From assembly GCA_035626395.1 (NCBI GenBank), contig DASPNR010000030.1, forward strand, positions 416,864-480,863: a DNA stretch of 64,000 nt, given 5' to 3'. The stretch comes from Candidatus Limnocylindrales bacterium. GTDB lineage: Bacteria > Desulfobacterota > Binatia > UBA1149 > CAITLU01. Below the pieces are notes generated by a model that saw only the letters and a program-made list of their open reading frames with translations, did no database searches and had not been told where the DNA came from. How positions within the stretch are numbered: position 1 is the stretch's first letter; every line of letters starts with the position of its first letter. Both the position numbers and the translations under genes were made by a program. Shown piece by piece: positions 17,349-26,319 of this stretch.

Positions 17349-18500
17349 ATGTTGAAGAAGTACCTGCTCGCGCCCGGCCCCACGGCCGTGCCGCATGAGG
17401 CGTTGCTCGCGATGGCGGCGCCGATGATCCACCACCGCACGCCGCAGTTCAGCGAGATCTTCCGCCAGGCGGCCGAGGGCTCGCGCAAGATGTTCGGCAC
17501 CGAGCAGCCCGTCCTGATGCTGTCGTCGAGCGGCACGGGGGCGATGGAAGCGGCCATCACCAACACGCTCAGCCCCGGCGACACGGTGCTGGTGGTCAAC
17601 GGCGGCAAGTTCGGCGAGCGCTGGATGGAGATCGCCCGCACCTACGGCCTCGGCGTCGTCGAGGTTCCGGTCGAGTGGGGCTACGCGGTGACGCAGGAGC
17701 AGGTGGCCGACGCGCTCAAGGCCAACCCGGGCGCCCGCGCCGTTCTCATGCAGCACAGCGAAACCTCCACCACGGCCATCCATCCGGTGGAGAAGGTCGC
17801 CGAGCTGACACGCAACACCGATGTTCTGCTGATCGTCGACGGCATCACCTCGGTCGGCGTGGTCGACTGTCCGATGGACGCCACCGGCATCGACGTCCTG
17901 GTCACGGGCTCGCAGAAGGCGATGATGCTGCCTCCGGGCCTGGCCCTGATCGCGCTGAGCGAGAAGGCGTGGGCCGCCAGCAAGGCTTCGAAGCTGCCGC
18001 GCTACTATTTCGACCTGGCCAAGGAGCGCAAGAACCTGGCCGACAACACCACGGCCTACACGCCGGCGGTGACGCTGATCCTGGGCCTCAAGGCCGTCTA
18101 CGATCTCATCGATGGCGAGGGAGGCTGGCCCGAGGTCTATCGCCGCCATCAGGTGCTGGCCGAGGCCACGCGCCGGGGCGTGGAGGCGGCGGGGCTGAAG
18201 CTGCTGGCTCCCACCGCGCCCAGCCCTGCGACGACGGGGGTCTGGGTGCCCGAGGGCGTCGACGGCGGCAAGCTGACCAAGCACCTGCGCGACACCATGG
18301 GCGTGACCGTGGCCGGAGGGCAGGGCAAGCTCAAGGGCAAGATCTTCCGTCTCGCCCACATCGGATACGCCGACACCTTCGATGTCATCGTCGGGCTGGC
18401 GGCAGTGGAAATGGCCCTCAGACACTTCGGCGTCGACCTCGCCTTCGGACGCGGACCGGCGGCGGCGCAGGAAGTGCTTCTCCAGATGTACAAGAAGTAA
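17349..18500 (+). CDS. Class V aminotransferase, probable phosphoserine or serine-glyoxylate/alanine-glyoxylate aminotransferase
   Basis: A 383-residue PLP enzyme of the AGXT/SerC-like class V group. LLAPGPTAVP at the N-terminus, SSSGTGAMEAAI for cofactor phosphate binding, LLIVDGITSVG with the PLP Asp, and the Schiff-base Lys in TGSQKAMMLPPG (about residue 190) are all present. It lies 4 bases upstream of serA, as in lineages that use an AGXT-like enzyme for the phosphoserine transamination step; that is the favoured role by context. A serine-glyoxylate activity is an alternative, given the glycerate 2-kinase 5 kb upstream. Confidence 0.85.
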   Translation: MLKKYLLAPGPTAVPHEALLAMAAPMIHHRTPQFSEIFRQAAEGSRKMFGTEQPVLMLSSSGTGAMEAAITNTLSPGDTVLVVNGGKFGERWMEIARTYGLGVVEVPVEWGYAVTQEQVADALKANPGARAVLMQHSETSTTAIHPVEKVAELTRNTDVLLIVDGITSVGVVDCPMDATGIDVLVTGSQKAMMLPPGLALIALSEKAWAASKASKLPRYYFDLAKERKNLADNTTAYTPAVTLILGLKAVYDLIDGEGGWPEVYRRHQVLAEATRRGVEAAGLKLLAPTAPSPATTGVWVPEGVDGGKLTKHLRDTMGVTVAGGQGKLKGKIFRLAHIGYADTFDVIVGLAAVEMALRHFGVDLAFGRGPAAAQEVLLQMYKK

Positions 18501-18504
18501 CGAC

Positions 18505-20085
18505 GTGGCACGCATCCTCGTTTCCGACAAGCTCGACAAGCAGGGCCTCGACATCCTTCTGTCCACGCCCGGCGTGGAGATCGACGACAAGCCCGGACTT
18601 CCGGCCGATGAGCTCGAGAAGATCATCGGCAACTACGACGGCCTCGTGATCCGCAGCGGCACCAAGGTGACGGCCAGGCTGCTGGAGGCTGCAACCAGTC
18701 TTCGCGTCATCGGCCGCGCCGGCATCGGCGTCGACAACGTGGACGTGGAAGCCGCCAGCAAGCGCGGCGTCATCGTCATGAACACGCCCGGCGGCAACAA
18801 CGTCACCACCGCCGAGCACACGATTTCGATGATGCTGGCGCTGGCACGCCACATTCCGCAGGCGAACGCGACGCTGAAAGCGGGCCAGTGGAAGCGCAAC
18901 GACTTCGTCGGCACCGAGATCTGCGGCAAGACGCTCGGCGTGGTCGGCATGGGCAACATCGGCTCCATCGTCGCCGAGCGCGCCAAGGGCCTGTCGATGA
19001 AGGTGATCGCGTACGATCCGTTCATCACCGAGGAGGCCGCGGCGCGTGCCAACATCGAGCTGGTGACGCTGGATGCGCTCTTCTCGCGCGCCGACTTCAT
19101 CTCGGTGCACACGCCGCTGACTCCCGAGACGCGCGGCCTGATCGGCACGCGCGCCTTCGGCCTGATGAAGAAGGGCGCGCGCCTCATCAACTGCGCGCGC
19201 GGCGGCATCGTCGACGAGGATGCGCTGCTGGCCGCGCTGGAATCGGGGCAGATCGCCGGCGCCGCGCTCGACGTGTTCGCCGAGGAGCCGCCGCCGGCGA
19301 ATCACCCGCTCGTCATGCATCCGCGCGTCGTGGCCACGCCGCATCTCGGCGCCAGCACGGGCGAGGCGCAGCTCAACGTCGCCATCGCGGTGGCCGAGCA
19401 GATCCGCGACTTCTTCCTCGACGGCACCATTCGCAATGCCGTCAACGTGCCGTCGATGTCGGCGGAGATGGCCGGGCTGATGGCGCCGTACATCACGCTG
19501 GCCGAGAAGATCGGCAGCCTGCATGCGCAGATCGCCAAGCGTGTGCCGACCGAGGTGCGCATCGAGTACAACGGCGACGTCGCCGAGCTCGACATCCGTC
19601 CCGTCAATGCCGCCGTGCTCAAGGGGCTGCTCGCGCACGTCCTGGACATGCCGCTGAACGCGATCAACGCGCCGTTCCTTGCCAAGGAGCGAGGCGTCAA
19701 GATCGTCGAGGTTCGCAACCGAGACGCCAAGAATTTCACGAGCTCGGTGCGCGTGACGTTCAGTGGTCCCGGCTCCAAGCAGGTGATCGAAGGCGCCGTC
19801 TTCGGCGGCAAGATCACGCGCCTGGTGCGCTTCGACGACTTCTTCCTGGAGGCGACGCCGGAAGGCTACATCCTGATCCTGCACAACCGCGACGTCCCCG
19901 GCGTGGTCGGACGCCTGGGCACGTTCCTGGGCAAGCACGGCATCAACATCGCCGGGCTGGTGCTGGGGCGCACGGGCTCGGAGGCCGTCTCATTCTTCAC
20001 GGTCGACTCGCCGCTCAACGCGGCGCAGCTCGAGGAGCTTCGCGGCCTGCAGGACATCACCAGCGCACAGATGGTGCGCCTGTAG
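18505..20085 (+). CDS. serA: D-3-phosphoglycerate dehydrogenase, long form with ACT domain
   Basis: First step of serine synthesis: 3-phosphoglycerate to phosphohydroxypyruvate with NAD. The protein has 526 residues: a substrate domain from ARILVSDKLDKQGL, the NAD-binding Rossmann motif VVGMGNIGSIVAERA (about residues 147-161), catalytic Arg in NCARGGIVDE, the Glu in the EEPP segment and His in ATPHLGAST. An intervening ASB domain (about 320-450) and a C-terminal ACT domain (PGVVGRLGTFLGKHGINIAG) expected to sense serine complete it. The GTG start at 18505 follows the aminotransferase stop by four bases. Confidence 0.96.
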   Translation: MARILVSDKLDKQGLDILLSTPGVEIDDKPGLPADELEKIIGNYDGLVIRSGTKVTARLLEAATSLRVIGRAGIGVDNVDVEAASKRGVIVMNTPGGNNVTTAEHTISMMLALARHIPQANATLKAGQWKRNDFVGTEICGKTLGVVGMGNIGSIVAERAKGLSMKVIAYDPFITEEAAARANIELVTLDALFSRADFISVHTPLTPETRGLIGTRAFGLMKKGARLINCARGGIVDEDALLAALESGQIAGAALDVFAEEPPPANHPLVMHPRVVATPHLGASTGEAQLNVAIAVAEQIRDFFLDGTIRNAVNVPSMSAEMAGLMAPYITLAEKIGSLHAQIAKRVPTEVRIEYNGDVAELDIRPVNAAVLKGLLAHVLDMPLNAINAPFLAKERGVKIVEVRNRDAKNFTSSVRVTFSGPGSKQVIEGAVFGGKITRLVRFDDFFLEATPEGYILILHNRDVPGVVGRLGTFLGKHGINIAGLVLGRTGSEAVSFFTVDSPLNAAQLEELRGLQDITSAQMVRL

Positions 20086-20086
20086 A

Positions 20087-21394
20087 GTGGTGAAAGCCGC
20101 ACCCAGGACCGTCGTCGTCGTCGGCCTTCAGTGGGGCGACGAAGGCAAGGGCAAGATCGTCGACCTGCTGTCGGGCAAGGCCGACATCGTCGTCCGCTTC
20201 CAGGGCGGCAACAACGCCGGCCACACCCTGGTCGTGGACGGGCAGCAGACCGTGCTGCACCTGGTGCCGTCGGGCGCGCTCCACGAGAAGACGACGTGCG
20301 TGATCGGCGGCGGCGTGGTCGTCGATCCCACGGTCCTCGTGCGCGAGATCGACGCGCTGCAGGCGCGCGGCTTTCTCAAGGGCTCGCGCTCGCTGTTCAT
20401 CAGCCAGGAAGCGCACGTCATCCTGCCCTACCACAAGGCCATCGATCAGGCGCGCGAGCGCAAGCGCGGCAAAGGGATGATCGGGACCACCGGCCGCGGC
20501 ATCGGGCCCGCGTACGAGGACAAGTACGCGCGCACCGGAATCCGCATGGCCGATCTTTGCCGGCCCGAGCACTTCTCGCAGCGCCTGCACGAGATCCTGC
20601 AGGACAAGAACGACTACCTGCACGCGATCCTGGCGCAGGACCGCCTCGACTTCGATGGCATGATCGCCGAGCTGCTCGAGTGCGGGCGGCGCCTGGCGCC
20701 TCTGGTCACCGACACCTCCGCGCTGGTGGATGCCGAGATTCGCGCCGGCAAGCACGTGCTGTTCGAGGGCGCGCAGGGATTGCTGCTCGACGTCGATCAC
20801 GGAACGTATCCGTACGTCACCTCCTCCAACACCGGCTCGGGCGCGGTCTGCAACGGCGCCGGCATCGCGCCCAAGCTGATCGGAAACGTCGTCGGCATCT
20901 CCAAGGCCTACACGACGCGCGTGGGCAGCGGGCCCTTTCCGACCGAGCTCACCGACGCGCTCGGCGATCACCTCCGCAACGAGGGCGGCGAGTTCGGCGC
21001 CACCACCGGCCGGCCGCGCCGCTGCGGCTGGTTCGACGCCATCGTGGTGCGCAAGGGCGTGCGCTTGTCCGGCGTCGACGCGATCGCGCTGACCAAGCTC
21101 GACGTGCTGACGGGAATCGATCCGCTGCGCGTGTGCATCGGCTATCGACTGGACGGCAAGCCGACCTACGCGGTGCCGGCGCTGACCGAGGATTTCGAGC
21201 GGGTGGAGCCGGTCTACGAGGATCTGCCGGGCTGGCACGAGCCCATCACCAACGCGCGAACGGTCGATGAGCTGCCCGCCAACGCGCGCGCCTACGTGCG
21301 GCGCCTCGAAGAGCTCGTTGGCGTTCCGGTCGGCATTCTCTCGACCGGGCCGGGGCGCGAGCAGACGATGATCCTGACCGACCCGTTCGCCTGA
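20087..21394 (+). CDS. purA: Adenylosuccinate synthetase
   Basis: Converts IMP plus aspartate and GTP to adenylosuccinate in AMP synthesis. The protein has 435 residues, with the P-loop-like GLQWGDEGKGKIVD near the N-terminus, FQGGNNAGHT, TTGRGIGPAYEDK, FEGAQGLLLDVDHGTYPYVTSS (shown in part in the family) and the C-terminal VGILSTGPGREQT. The start is GTG 20087 or GTG 20090, one to four bases after the serA stop, so it is the third gene of the aminotransferase-serA-purA transcript. Convergent with ggt. Confidence 0.97.
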   Translation: MVKAAPRTVVVVGLQWGDEGKGKIVDLLSGKADIVVRFQGGNNAGHTLVVDGQQTVLHLVPSGALHEKTTCVIGGGVVVDPTVLVREIDALQARGFLKGSRSLFISQEAHVILPYHKAIDQARERKRGKGMIGTTGRGIGPAYEDKYARTGIRMADLCRPEHFSQRLHEILQDKNDYLHAILAQDRLDFDGMIAELLECGRRLAPLVTDTSALVDAEIRAGKHVLFEGAQGLLLDVDHGTYPYVTSSNTGSGAVCNGAGIAPKLIGNVVGISKAYTTRVGSGPFPTELTDALGDHLRNEGGEFGATTGRPRRCGWFDAIVVRKGVRLSGVDAIALTKLDVLTGIDPLRVCIGYRLDGKPTYAVPALTEDFERVEPVYEDLPGWHEPITNARTVDELPANARAYVRRLEELVGVPVGILSTGPGREQTMILTDPFA

Positions 21395-21426
21395 TCCGAC
21401 GAGCGCACGCAGCGTGCCGTGTCCCG

Positions 21427-23124
21427 TCAGTAGCCTGCAGGCACGCCGCCCTTGCGCGAGTCGCTGGCCGCGCGCACCACGCGCCGGCCGTCCATGCCGA
21501 CGGCCTCCACGGCGGTCACCGACGCCTTCGACGTCAGCGGCATGAGCTTGTGCCCGAGCCGGCGCAGGGACTCTTCCTGCGCATCCTCGACCGCCGGTTC
21601 GACCATGAGCAGCTCGGGCATCCACTGATGATGCACGCGCGGAGCGTCGACGGCCGCGCCGATGGTGCGGTCGAACTCGAGCACGCCCAGGAGCGTCTGC
21701 AGCGTGCTCGTGATGATGAGCGGGCCACCCGAGCCGCCGGCCACGATGCGCACGCGGTCGTCCTTCAGCACGATCGTCGGGGTCATGCTCGAGAGCGGAC
21801 GCTTGCCGGGCGCGATCGCGTTGGCCTCGCTTCCGACCAGACCGAACGCGTTGGGAACTCCGGGCTGCGCCGAGAAGTCGTCCATCGTGTTGTTGAGGAT
21901 GATGTCGTAGCCCGGCACCGAGACCATGCTGCCGAAGGCGGTGTTGACGCTGGTGGTCAGCGCCGCCGCGCCGCCGTCGGCGTCGATGACCGAGATGTTG
22001 CTCGTTCCGGCATCGCTTGCCGCCTGCACCGGCGGCGCCAGCTCGCGTGACGGGACGACCGCGTCGGGCTTGAGGCGCCGCCTCACACCCTCGGCGTGCT
22101 CGCGCGACAGAAGCCGCGCCAGCGGCACCGGCACGAAATCGGAGTCTCCGTAAAAGATGGCGCGGTCGGCGAAAACCGCCTTGCACGTCTCCGCCAGCAG
22201 ATGCAGGTAGCCGGCGCTGCCCTGCCCGAGCTTTCGCAGATCGAACCCTTCGAGCACGGCCAGCGCCTGGGCCAGCACGCCGCCGCCCGAGCTCGGCGGC
22301 GGCATCGTGACGATGGTCGCACCGCGAAACTGCGCGCGCACCGGCTCGCGCTCGCGCACCTTGTAGGAGGCCAGGTCGGCGCCAGTCAGAATGCCGCCGC
22401 GCGCGGCGGCCGCCTCGACGACGGCGGCGGCCACTTCGCCGCCGTAGAACGGCTCGGAGCCGCTGGTGGCGAGCTTCTCGATTGTGGCCGCCAGCTGCGG
22501 CCTCTTCAGCGTCTCGCCGGCGCGCACCGGGCTGCCGTCCTCTTGCAGAAAGACGCGCGCGAGCCCCGGGTCGGCGGCCAGCTGGGCCTTCTGCGCTTCG
22601 ATCATGCCGGCCAGGTGCGCTTCGACGACGAAGCCGTCGCGCGCCAGCCGAATCGCCGGCTCGGCCACCTTGGCCAGCGGCAGCCTGCCGTGCCGCTCGA
22701 TGGCCAGCGCCAGCCCTGCAGGCTCGCCGGGAACCGCCACGGCAAGGCCGCCGATCTTGCTGGCGGCTGCATCCACCTTGCCGGTATCGTCGACGTACAT
22801 GTCGCGCCGTGAGGCGGCCGGCGCCGCCTCGCGAAAATCCAGGACGATGGCTGCGCCGCGGCGCGCATCCCACGCAACGAGGAAGCCGCCGCCGCCGAGG
22901 CCGGACGAGGATGGATTGACCACGCCCGTTGCCAGAGCCGCCGCCACCGCCGCATCCACTGCATTGCCGCCGGCCTTCAGGATCTCCACGCCCGCCTCGG
23001 AGGCGAGGCGATGCTCGGCGGCCACCGCCCCGTGCTCGGCCTCGACGGTCGCCGCCACGCAGGGCACGGCGCTGAGCAGACTCAGACAGCAGGCGGACAA
23101 CACGAGACGCGCCGTTGCGTGCAT
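21427..23124 (-). CDS. ggt: Gamma-glutamyltransferase precursor
   Basis: Periplasmic N-terminal nucleophile hydrolase that removes gamma-glutamyl groups from glutathione and transfers or hydrolyses them. A signal peptide of about 24 residues is followed by AEHRLASEAGVEIL-GGNAVDAA-A and the NP-SSGLGGGGF motif. The autocatalytic Thr is at the start of the small subunit in GTSNISVIDADG (about residue 370), followed by the SGGPLI-type oxyanion segment GGSGGPLI. Length 565 is normal. It is divergent from the N-acetyltransferase-like gene, with an intergenic of about 80 bases if that gene starts at 23204. Confidence 0.94.
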   Translation of the reverse strand: MHATARLVLSACCLSLLSAVPCVAATVEAEHGAVAAEHRLASEAGVEILKAGGNAVDAAVAAALATGVVNPSSSGLGGGGFLVAWDARRGAAIVLDFREAAPAASRRDMYVDDTGKVDAAASKIGGLAVAVPGEPAGLALAIERHGRLPLAKVAEPAIRLARDGFVVEAHLAGMIEAQKAQLAADPGLARVFLQEDGSPVRAGETLKRPQLAATIEKLATSGSEPFYGGEVAAAVVEAAAARGGILTGADLASYKVREREPVRAQFRGATIVTMPPPSSGGGVLAQALAVLEGFDLRKLGQGSAGYLHLLAETCKAVFADRAIFYGDSDFVPVPLARLLSREHAEGVRRRLKPDAVVPSRELAPPVQAASDAGTSNISVIDADGGAAALTTSVNTAFGSMVSVPGYDIILNNTMDDFSAQPGVPNAFGLVGSEANAIAPGKRPLSSMTPTIVLKDDRVRIVAGGSGGPLIITSTLQTLLGVLEFDRTIGAAVDAPRVHHQWMPELLMVEPAVEDAQEESLRRLGHKLMPLTSKASVTAVEAVGMDGRRVVRAASDSRKGGVPAGY

Positions 23125-23203
23125 GGCCGTTAGCTACACGGAAAGCCCGCAGCGCGCCACGAGGCTTGCACTGAAAGCATCAGGGACGTATGCGCGCGGC
23201 ACG

Positions 23204-24259
23204 GTGCAGGAGCCGGTCGAAAAGAAGTTCTACCTGGAAGACTTTCGCAATCGTGCGATCCTCTTCCACGTCGACGATGCGCGAGAGCTGGAAGCGGTGG
23301 CGGGCGACGTCCTGGCCGACCTCATCGACAACCCGACGCTGGTCATCGTCGTGGCGCGCCATTTCGCGCGCAAGAGACGCCCGGTTCGCGTTCGCCAGCG
23401 CGACGTCAAACGCGATCCGGGGGCGCTGGTTCCCGTCAGCGCGCGCCTCTTCGACGAGGACCGCGTGGACGTGCAGCGGCCTCGCGGGCTGTTCGGCGCG
23501 CGCGCGCTGGCGTTCTCGACGCTGCTGGCCTGCCGGCTCGGCGTCAGCAAAATGGTCGTCATCGATCCGCGTGGCGGCCTGGAAGGTCCGAGCGGCACGC
23601 GCTCGTTCGTGCACGCGGCCACGCTGGCGCGCCTGTGCCGATCCGGCGAGGACGTCGACGAATGGACCAGCGGCGAGCTGAGCGAGCTCCTGAGCGCGCT
23701 GCGACACGGCGTCGATGCGGTCAACCTCTGCACGCTCGAAGGCCTGGGCGAGGAGCTGTTCACCTACCAGGGCTCGGGCACGCTGCTGACCACCGAGGAG
23801 TACTGCACGGTCGCGCCCCTGGGCGTCGAGCATTTCCGGGAGGCCGAGCGCCTGCTGACGCGCGGGGAGCGCGAGGGCTTCCTGCTCGAGCGCACCGAGG
23901 AGCAGCGGCTCGAGCTTCTGCTGACCGGCTACGGCGCCTGGTTCGGAGGCACGCGCCTGGCCGGCGTCTGCGGCCTCGAGACCAATGACTACGCTCGCCA
24001 GAGGATCGGCGAGATCGTCGGCCTCTACACCATCACGCGTTTCCAGGGCGAGGGCGTGGGCGTCCGGATGGTCGAGTTCCTGGTCGACGTGGCGCGCCAG
24101 CGGCGCCTCAAGGGCCTGTTCGCCGCGACCTCCAGCCTGCGCGCCGCGGCATTCTTCCAGCGCCTCGGCTTCGAGCCGAGCACGCCCGAGCGCGTTCCCA
24201 AAGTGAAATGGGCCGGCCGACGCGGGCCCCTGCCGCTGGTGTTCTGGCGCGACCTGTAG
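23204..24259 (+). CDS. N-acetylglutamate-synthase-like protein (degenerate amino-acid-kinase domain plus GNAT)
   Basis: A 351-residue two-domain protein. The N-terminal 215 residues resemble the amino-acid-kinase part of N-acetylglutamate synthase: NRAILFHVDDAREL, a SFVHAATLARLC helix, and VNLCTLEGLGEELFTYQGSGTLL, which matches the loop just before the GNAT linker in ArgA. The C-terminal part is a GNAT domain with acetyl-CoA motif RFQGEGVGVRM and FFQRLGFEP. Function as the first step of arginine synthesis is likely but unproven. GTG 23204 was chosen because codons between ATG 23123 and 23204 lack the strong G/C third-position bias of the rest; starting at 23123 would overlap the ggt start codon. 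Confidence 0.72.
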   Translation: MQEPVEKKFYLEDFRNRAILFHVDDARELEAVAGDVLADLIDNPTLVIVVARHFARKRRPVRVRQRDVKRDPGALVPVSARLFDEDRVDVQRPRGLFGARALAFSTLLACRLGVSKMVVIDPRGGLEGPSGTRSFVHAATLARLCRSGEDVDEWTSGELSELLSALRHGVDAVNLCTLEGLGEELFTYQGSGTLLTTEEYCTVAPLGVEHFREAERLLTRGEREGFLLERTEEQRLELLLTGYGAWFGGTRLAGVCGLETNDYARQRIGEIVGLYTITRFQGEGVGVRMVEFLVDVARQRRLKGLFAATSSLRAAAFFQRLGFEPSTPERVPKVKWAGRRGPLPLVFWRDL

Positions 24260-24267
24260 AAAGGACC

Positions 24268-24570
24268 ATGGCCATGGCGGGATATCTCAAGGGACTCGGC
24301 ATTCTCCTGTGCGTGCTCGGCGTGCTGGGGACGGTGTACTGCGGCTGGGGCGTCTGGACCGACGAGGCCTACTACAAGGCTGCCCTGGCGATGGAGAAGT
24401 ACCCGAACAACGTCCTGTACACGACCGAGCTGAAGATGGCCGAGCCGCGTCACATGCTCCTGCTCGCTGGCACGTTCGCCTCGGCGCCGATCGGCATCAT
24501 TCTCGGGAGCATCTGCATCGGAATCTCGACGATCCTTGCCCGCCTCGGCGACGGCAGCGGACGCCGATAG
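24268..24570 (+). CDS. Small membrane protein of unknown function
   Basis: A 100-residue protein with a good ribosome site (AAGGA, 24261-24265) 8 bases after the preceding stop. Two hydrophobic helices are clear, about residues 7-28 and 63-90, separated by a polar loop rich in charged residues. The C-terminus is positively charged (GSGRR). No family is recognised. The short spacing suggests cotranscription with the N-acetyltransferase-like gene. Confidence 0.6.
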   Translation: MAMAGYLKGLGILLCVLGVLGTVYCGWGVWTDEAYYKAALAMEKYPNNVLYTTELKMAEPRHMLLLAGTFASAPIGIILGSICIGISTILARLGDGSGRR

Positions 24571-24666
24571 CGCCCGATCTGCCGCGTTGCGCATCCCGTG
24601 CTCGCTCCGGCGGGCTTCGCGCCGTCCACGCCGTCGCGTGCTGCGCGCGTGCATGTCGGGCGTTGT
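24569..24666. repeat. Dispersed palindromic intergenic repeat, copy 2
   Basis: A 98-base imperfect palindrome. The left arm AGCGCCCGATCTGCC pairs with the right arm GTGCATGTCGGGCGTTGT. It starts at the stop codon of the preceding gene and shares opening sequence, size and architecture with the copy at 8946-9046. Confidence 0.62.
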
Positions 24667-24803
24667 GGGCGCCGGCGCACAGACGAACCCCCGCCTTGAC
24701 CTCCGGCAGGTCGGCTGGCACTTTGAATCGTCGGTCGAGCTGTGTGGTGGGCGTGACGGGCGCCTGGTGGTGGAGTGGTTGCGGCGGAAGGGGCTCGCTT
24801 CTC

Positions 24804-25916
24804 ATGAAAAAGTTCATCGCTTTGTTGGCGGCCGGTGCGCTCGCGACCGGCTCGTCTGCTTTGGCACAGGCCGATGAAGGCGGACCCAACCTGACCTTCG
24901 GCGCCTCGACGTCGTTCACCTTCGACTTCAACGATCCCGACCGGCCGCCGGGGCTGGCGGTGCAGCCGCAGAACGAGCGGCTGTACGCGAACATCGAGTC
25001 GGAGGAGTCGTTCAACATCGACCTGGTGCAGCTCGGCGTCAGCGGCACGCGCGGGCCGGTCAGCTACGGCGCCAAGGTCGACTTCGGCGACCTGGCCCGC
25101 TTCACCGGCGATGACGACGACGGCGACATCGGGCTGCAGGAGCTGTTCCTGGCCATCGACACCGGCTTCGTCACGGTCTCGGCGGGGCGCGTGCCCACGC
25201 CCATCGGCTACGAATCGCTGGAGCCGTGGTCGATCCCCAACATCAGCCATTCGCGCGCCTGGCTCTTCCAGCCCGTCAATCACGATGGGCTGGCGGTGTC
25301 GGGCGAGGTGGGGAACTTCTCGGGCATGATCGGCGTCGTCAACGGCTTTGCCGTCAACGATCCGGTCGGCAACAACATCGACGACGAGTACGGCATCATC
25401 GGCTATGTCGGCGCCGGAATCGCCGACACCAACCTGCGACTGTCGGGCATCTACAGCGAGGAGAGCGACCAGGCCGAGTTCATCGAGCTGAACCTGGTCG
25501 TCAGCGGCAACGTCGACCGCTTCCGCTATGGCGCCGAGACGACCTGGCTGGACGTGGAGACCGACGATCCGTTCGCACCGACGCCCCCTTTTCCGGCCCC
25601 GGTCCCCGATTCGCGCGTCTGGGACGTCACCGGCTACTTCGGCGGGACCTGGAGCGGCTTCAGCCTGGACCTGCGCCTGTCCTACACGCACGAGAACGAC
25701 ACCGACGCGACGCGCGCCGGCGCCACCGCCAACACCGGCATCTGGAGCGTGACCTCGACCGGCGGCTACGAGATCACCGATGGCGTCGTGTTCCGGGCCG
25801 AATACCGCGTCGACGTGGCCAGCGACGACGTCTTTCTCGACGAGGACGCGCCCAACGAGGACGTCGACCACGTCATCCAGGCCCAGCTCATGTGGACGCC
25901 CGCCATCGGCGACTGA
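24804..25916 (+). CDS. Outer-membrane beta-barrel porin-like protein (OmpL/porin-2 type)
   Basis: A 370-residue precursor. A classical signal peptide (MKKFIALLAAGALATGSSALAQA) is cleaved near residue 22. The rest alternates polar and hydrophobic residues with aromatic girdles, as in transmembrane beta strands, for example GPVSYGAKVDFGDLA, FVTVSAGRVPTPIGYESLEP and a C-terminal AQLMWTPAIGD. The pattern GR-PTPIGYE ... NISHS is typical of the putative beta-barrel porin-2 family. Acidic loops (DDDDGD, DEDAPNEDVD) suggest cation or small-solute traffic, but no substrate can be assigned. It follows the palindromic repeat by about 140 bases. Confidence 0.78.
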   Translation: MKKFIALLAAGALATGSSALAQADEGGPNLTFGASTSFTFDFNDPDRPPGLAVQPQNERLYANIESEESFNIDLVQLGVSGTRGPVSYGAKVDFGDLARFTGDDDDGDIGLQELFLAIDTGFVTVSAGRVPTPIGYESLEPWSIPNISHSRAWLFQPVNHDGLAVSGEVGNFSGMIGVVNGFAVNDPVGNNIDDEYGIIGYVGAGIADTNLRLSGIYSEESDQAEFIELNLVVSGNVDRFRYGAETTWLDVETDDPFAPTPPFPAPVPDSRVWDVTGYFGGTWSGFSLDLRLSYTHENDTDATRAGATANTGIWSVTSTGGYEITDGVVFRAEYRVDVASDDVFLDEDAPNEDVDHVIQAQLMWTPAIGD

Positions 25917-25932
25917 CCGCGTGGCCGCCGCG

Positions 25933-26157
25933 TCATTTCTCGATCAGAATCCGGATGTGGCCGCCCGCCCGCTCGACGGCCAGCACCACGTGCCCCTCGG
26001 CCTCGGCCGCCGCGGGCAGATCCCGCTCCGATCGAGGGTCGTCGACCAGGACCTCGAGGCAGGCGCGGGCCGGCAGGGCTTCCAGCGCCGTCTTCGCACG
26101 GGCCCAGTTTACCGGGCATTTCAGACCGCGAGCGTCGACCGTGAATTGGGCCGTCAC
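25933..26157 (-). CDS. TusA/SirA-type sulfur-carrier-like protein
   Basis: A 74-residue TusA-fold protein. The N-terminal DARGLKCPVNWARAKTAL contains the conserved sulfur-carrying Cys in CP-x-x; the usual second Pro of CPxP is Asn here. The C-terminal strand HIRILIEK matches the family. TusA proteins relay persulfide sulfur for tRNA thiolation or molybdenum-cofactor-dependent enzymes. GTG 26157 has an AGGG ribosome site upstream; a longer form from 26202 would add 15 non-conserved residues. It is convergent with the porin gene, 16 bases apart. Confidence 0.78.
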   Translation of the reverse strand: MTAQFTVDARGLKCPVNWARAKTALEALPARACLEVLVDDPRSERDLPAAAEAEGHVVLAVERAGGHIRILIEK

Positions 26158-26319
26158 CCGATGCGCCCTGAATGAGCGGTTCGGAGGCGCCCGCTCTGGC
26201 ATCGCAAGTGAGCCCTTGCTAACCGGCTCCTCGGCTGGCTACCTATTAGTGTGGGGGAGGCGCCGGAGGGTGCCTTGCCATCCGCTGCTTTGAGTACTCG
26301 ACAGAAGAGGAGAGTTTCC

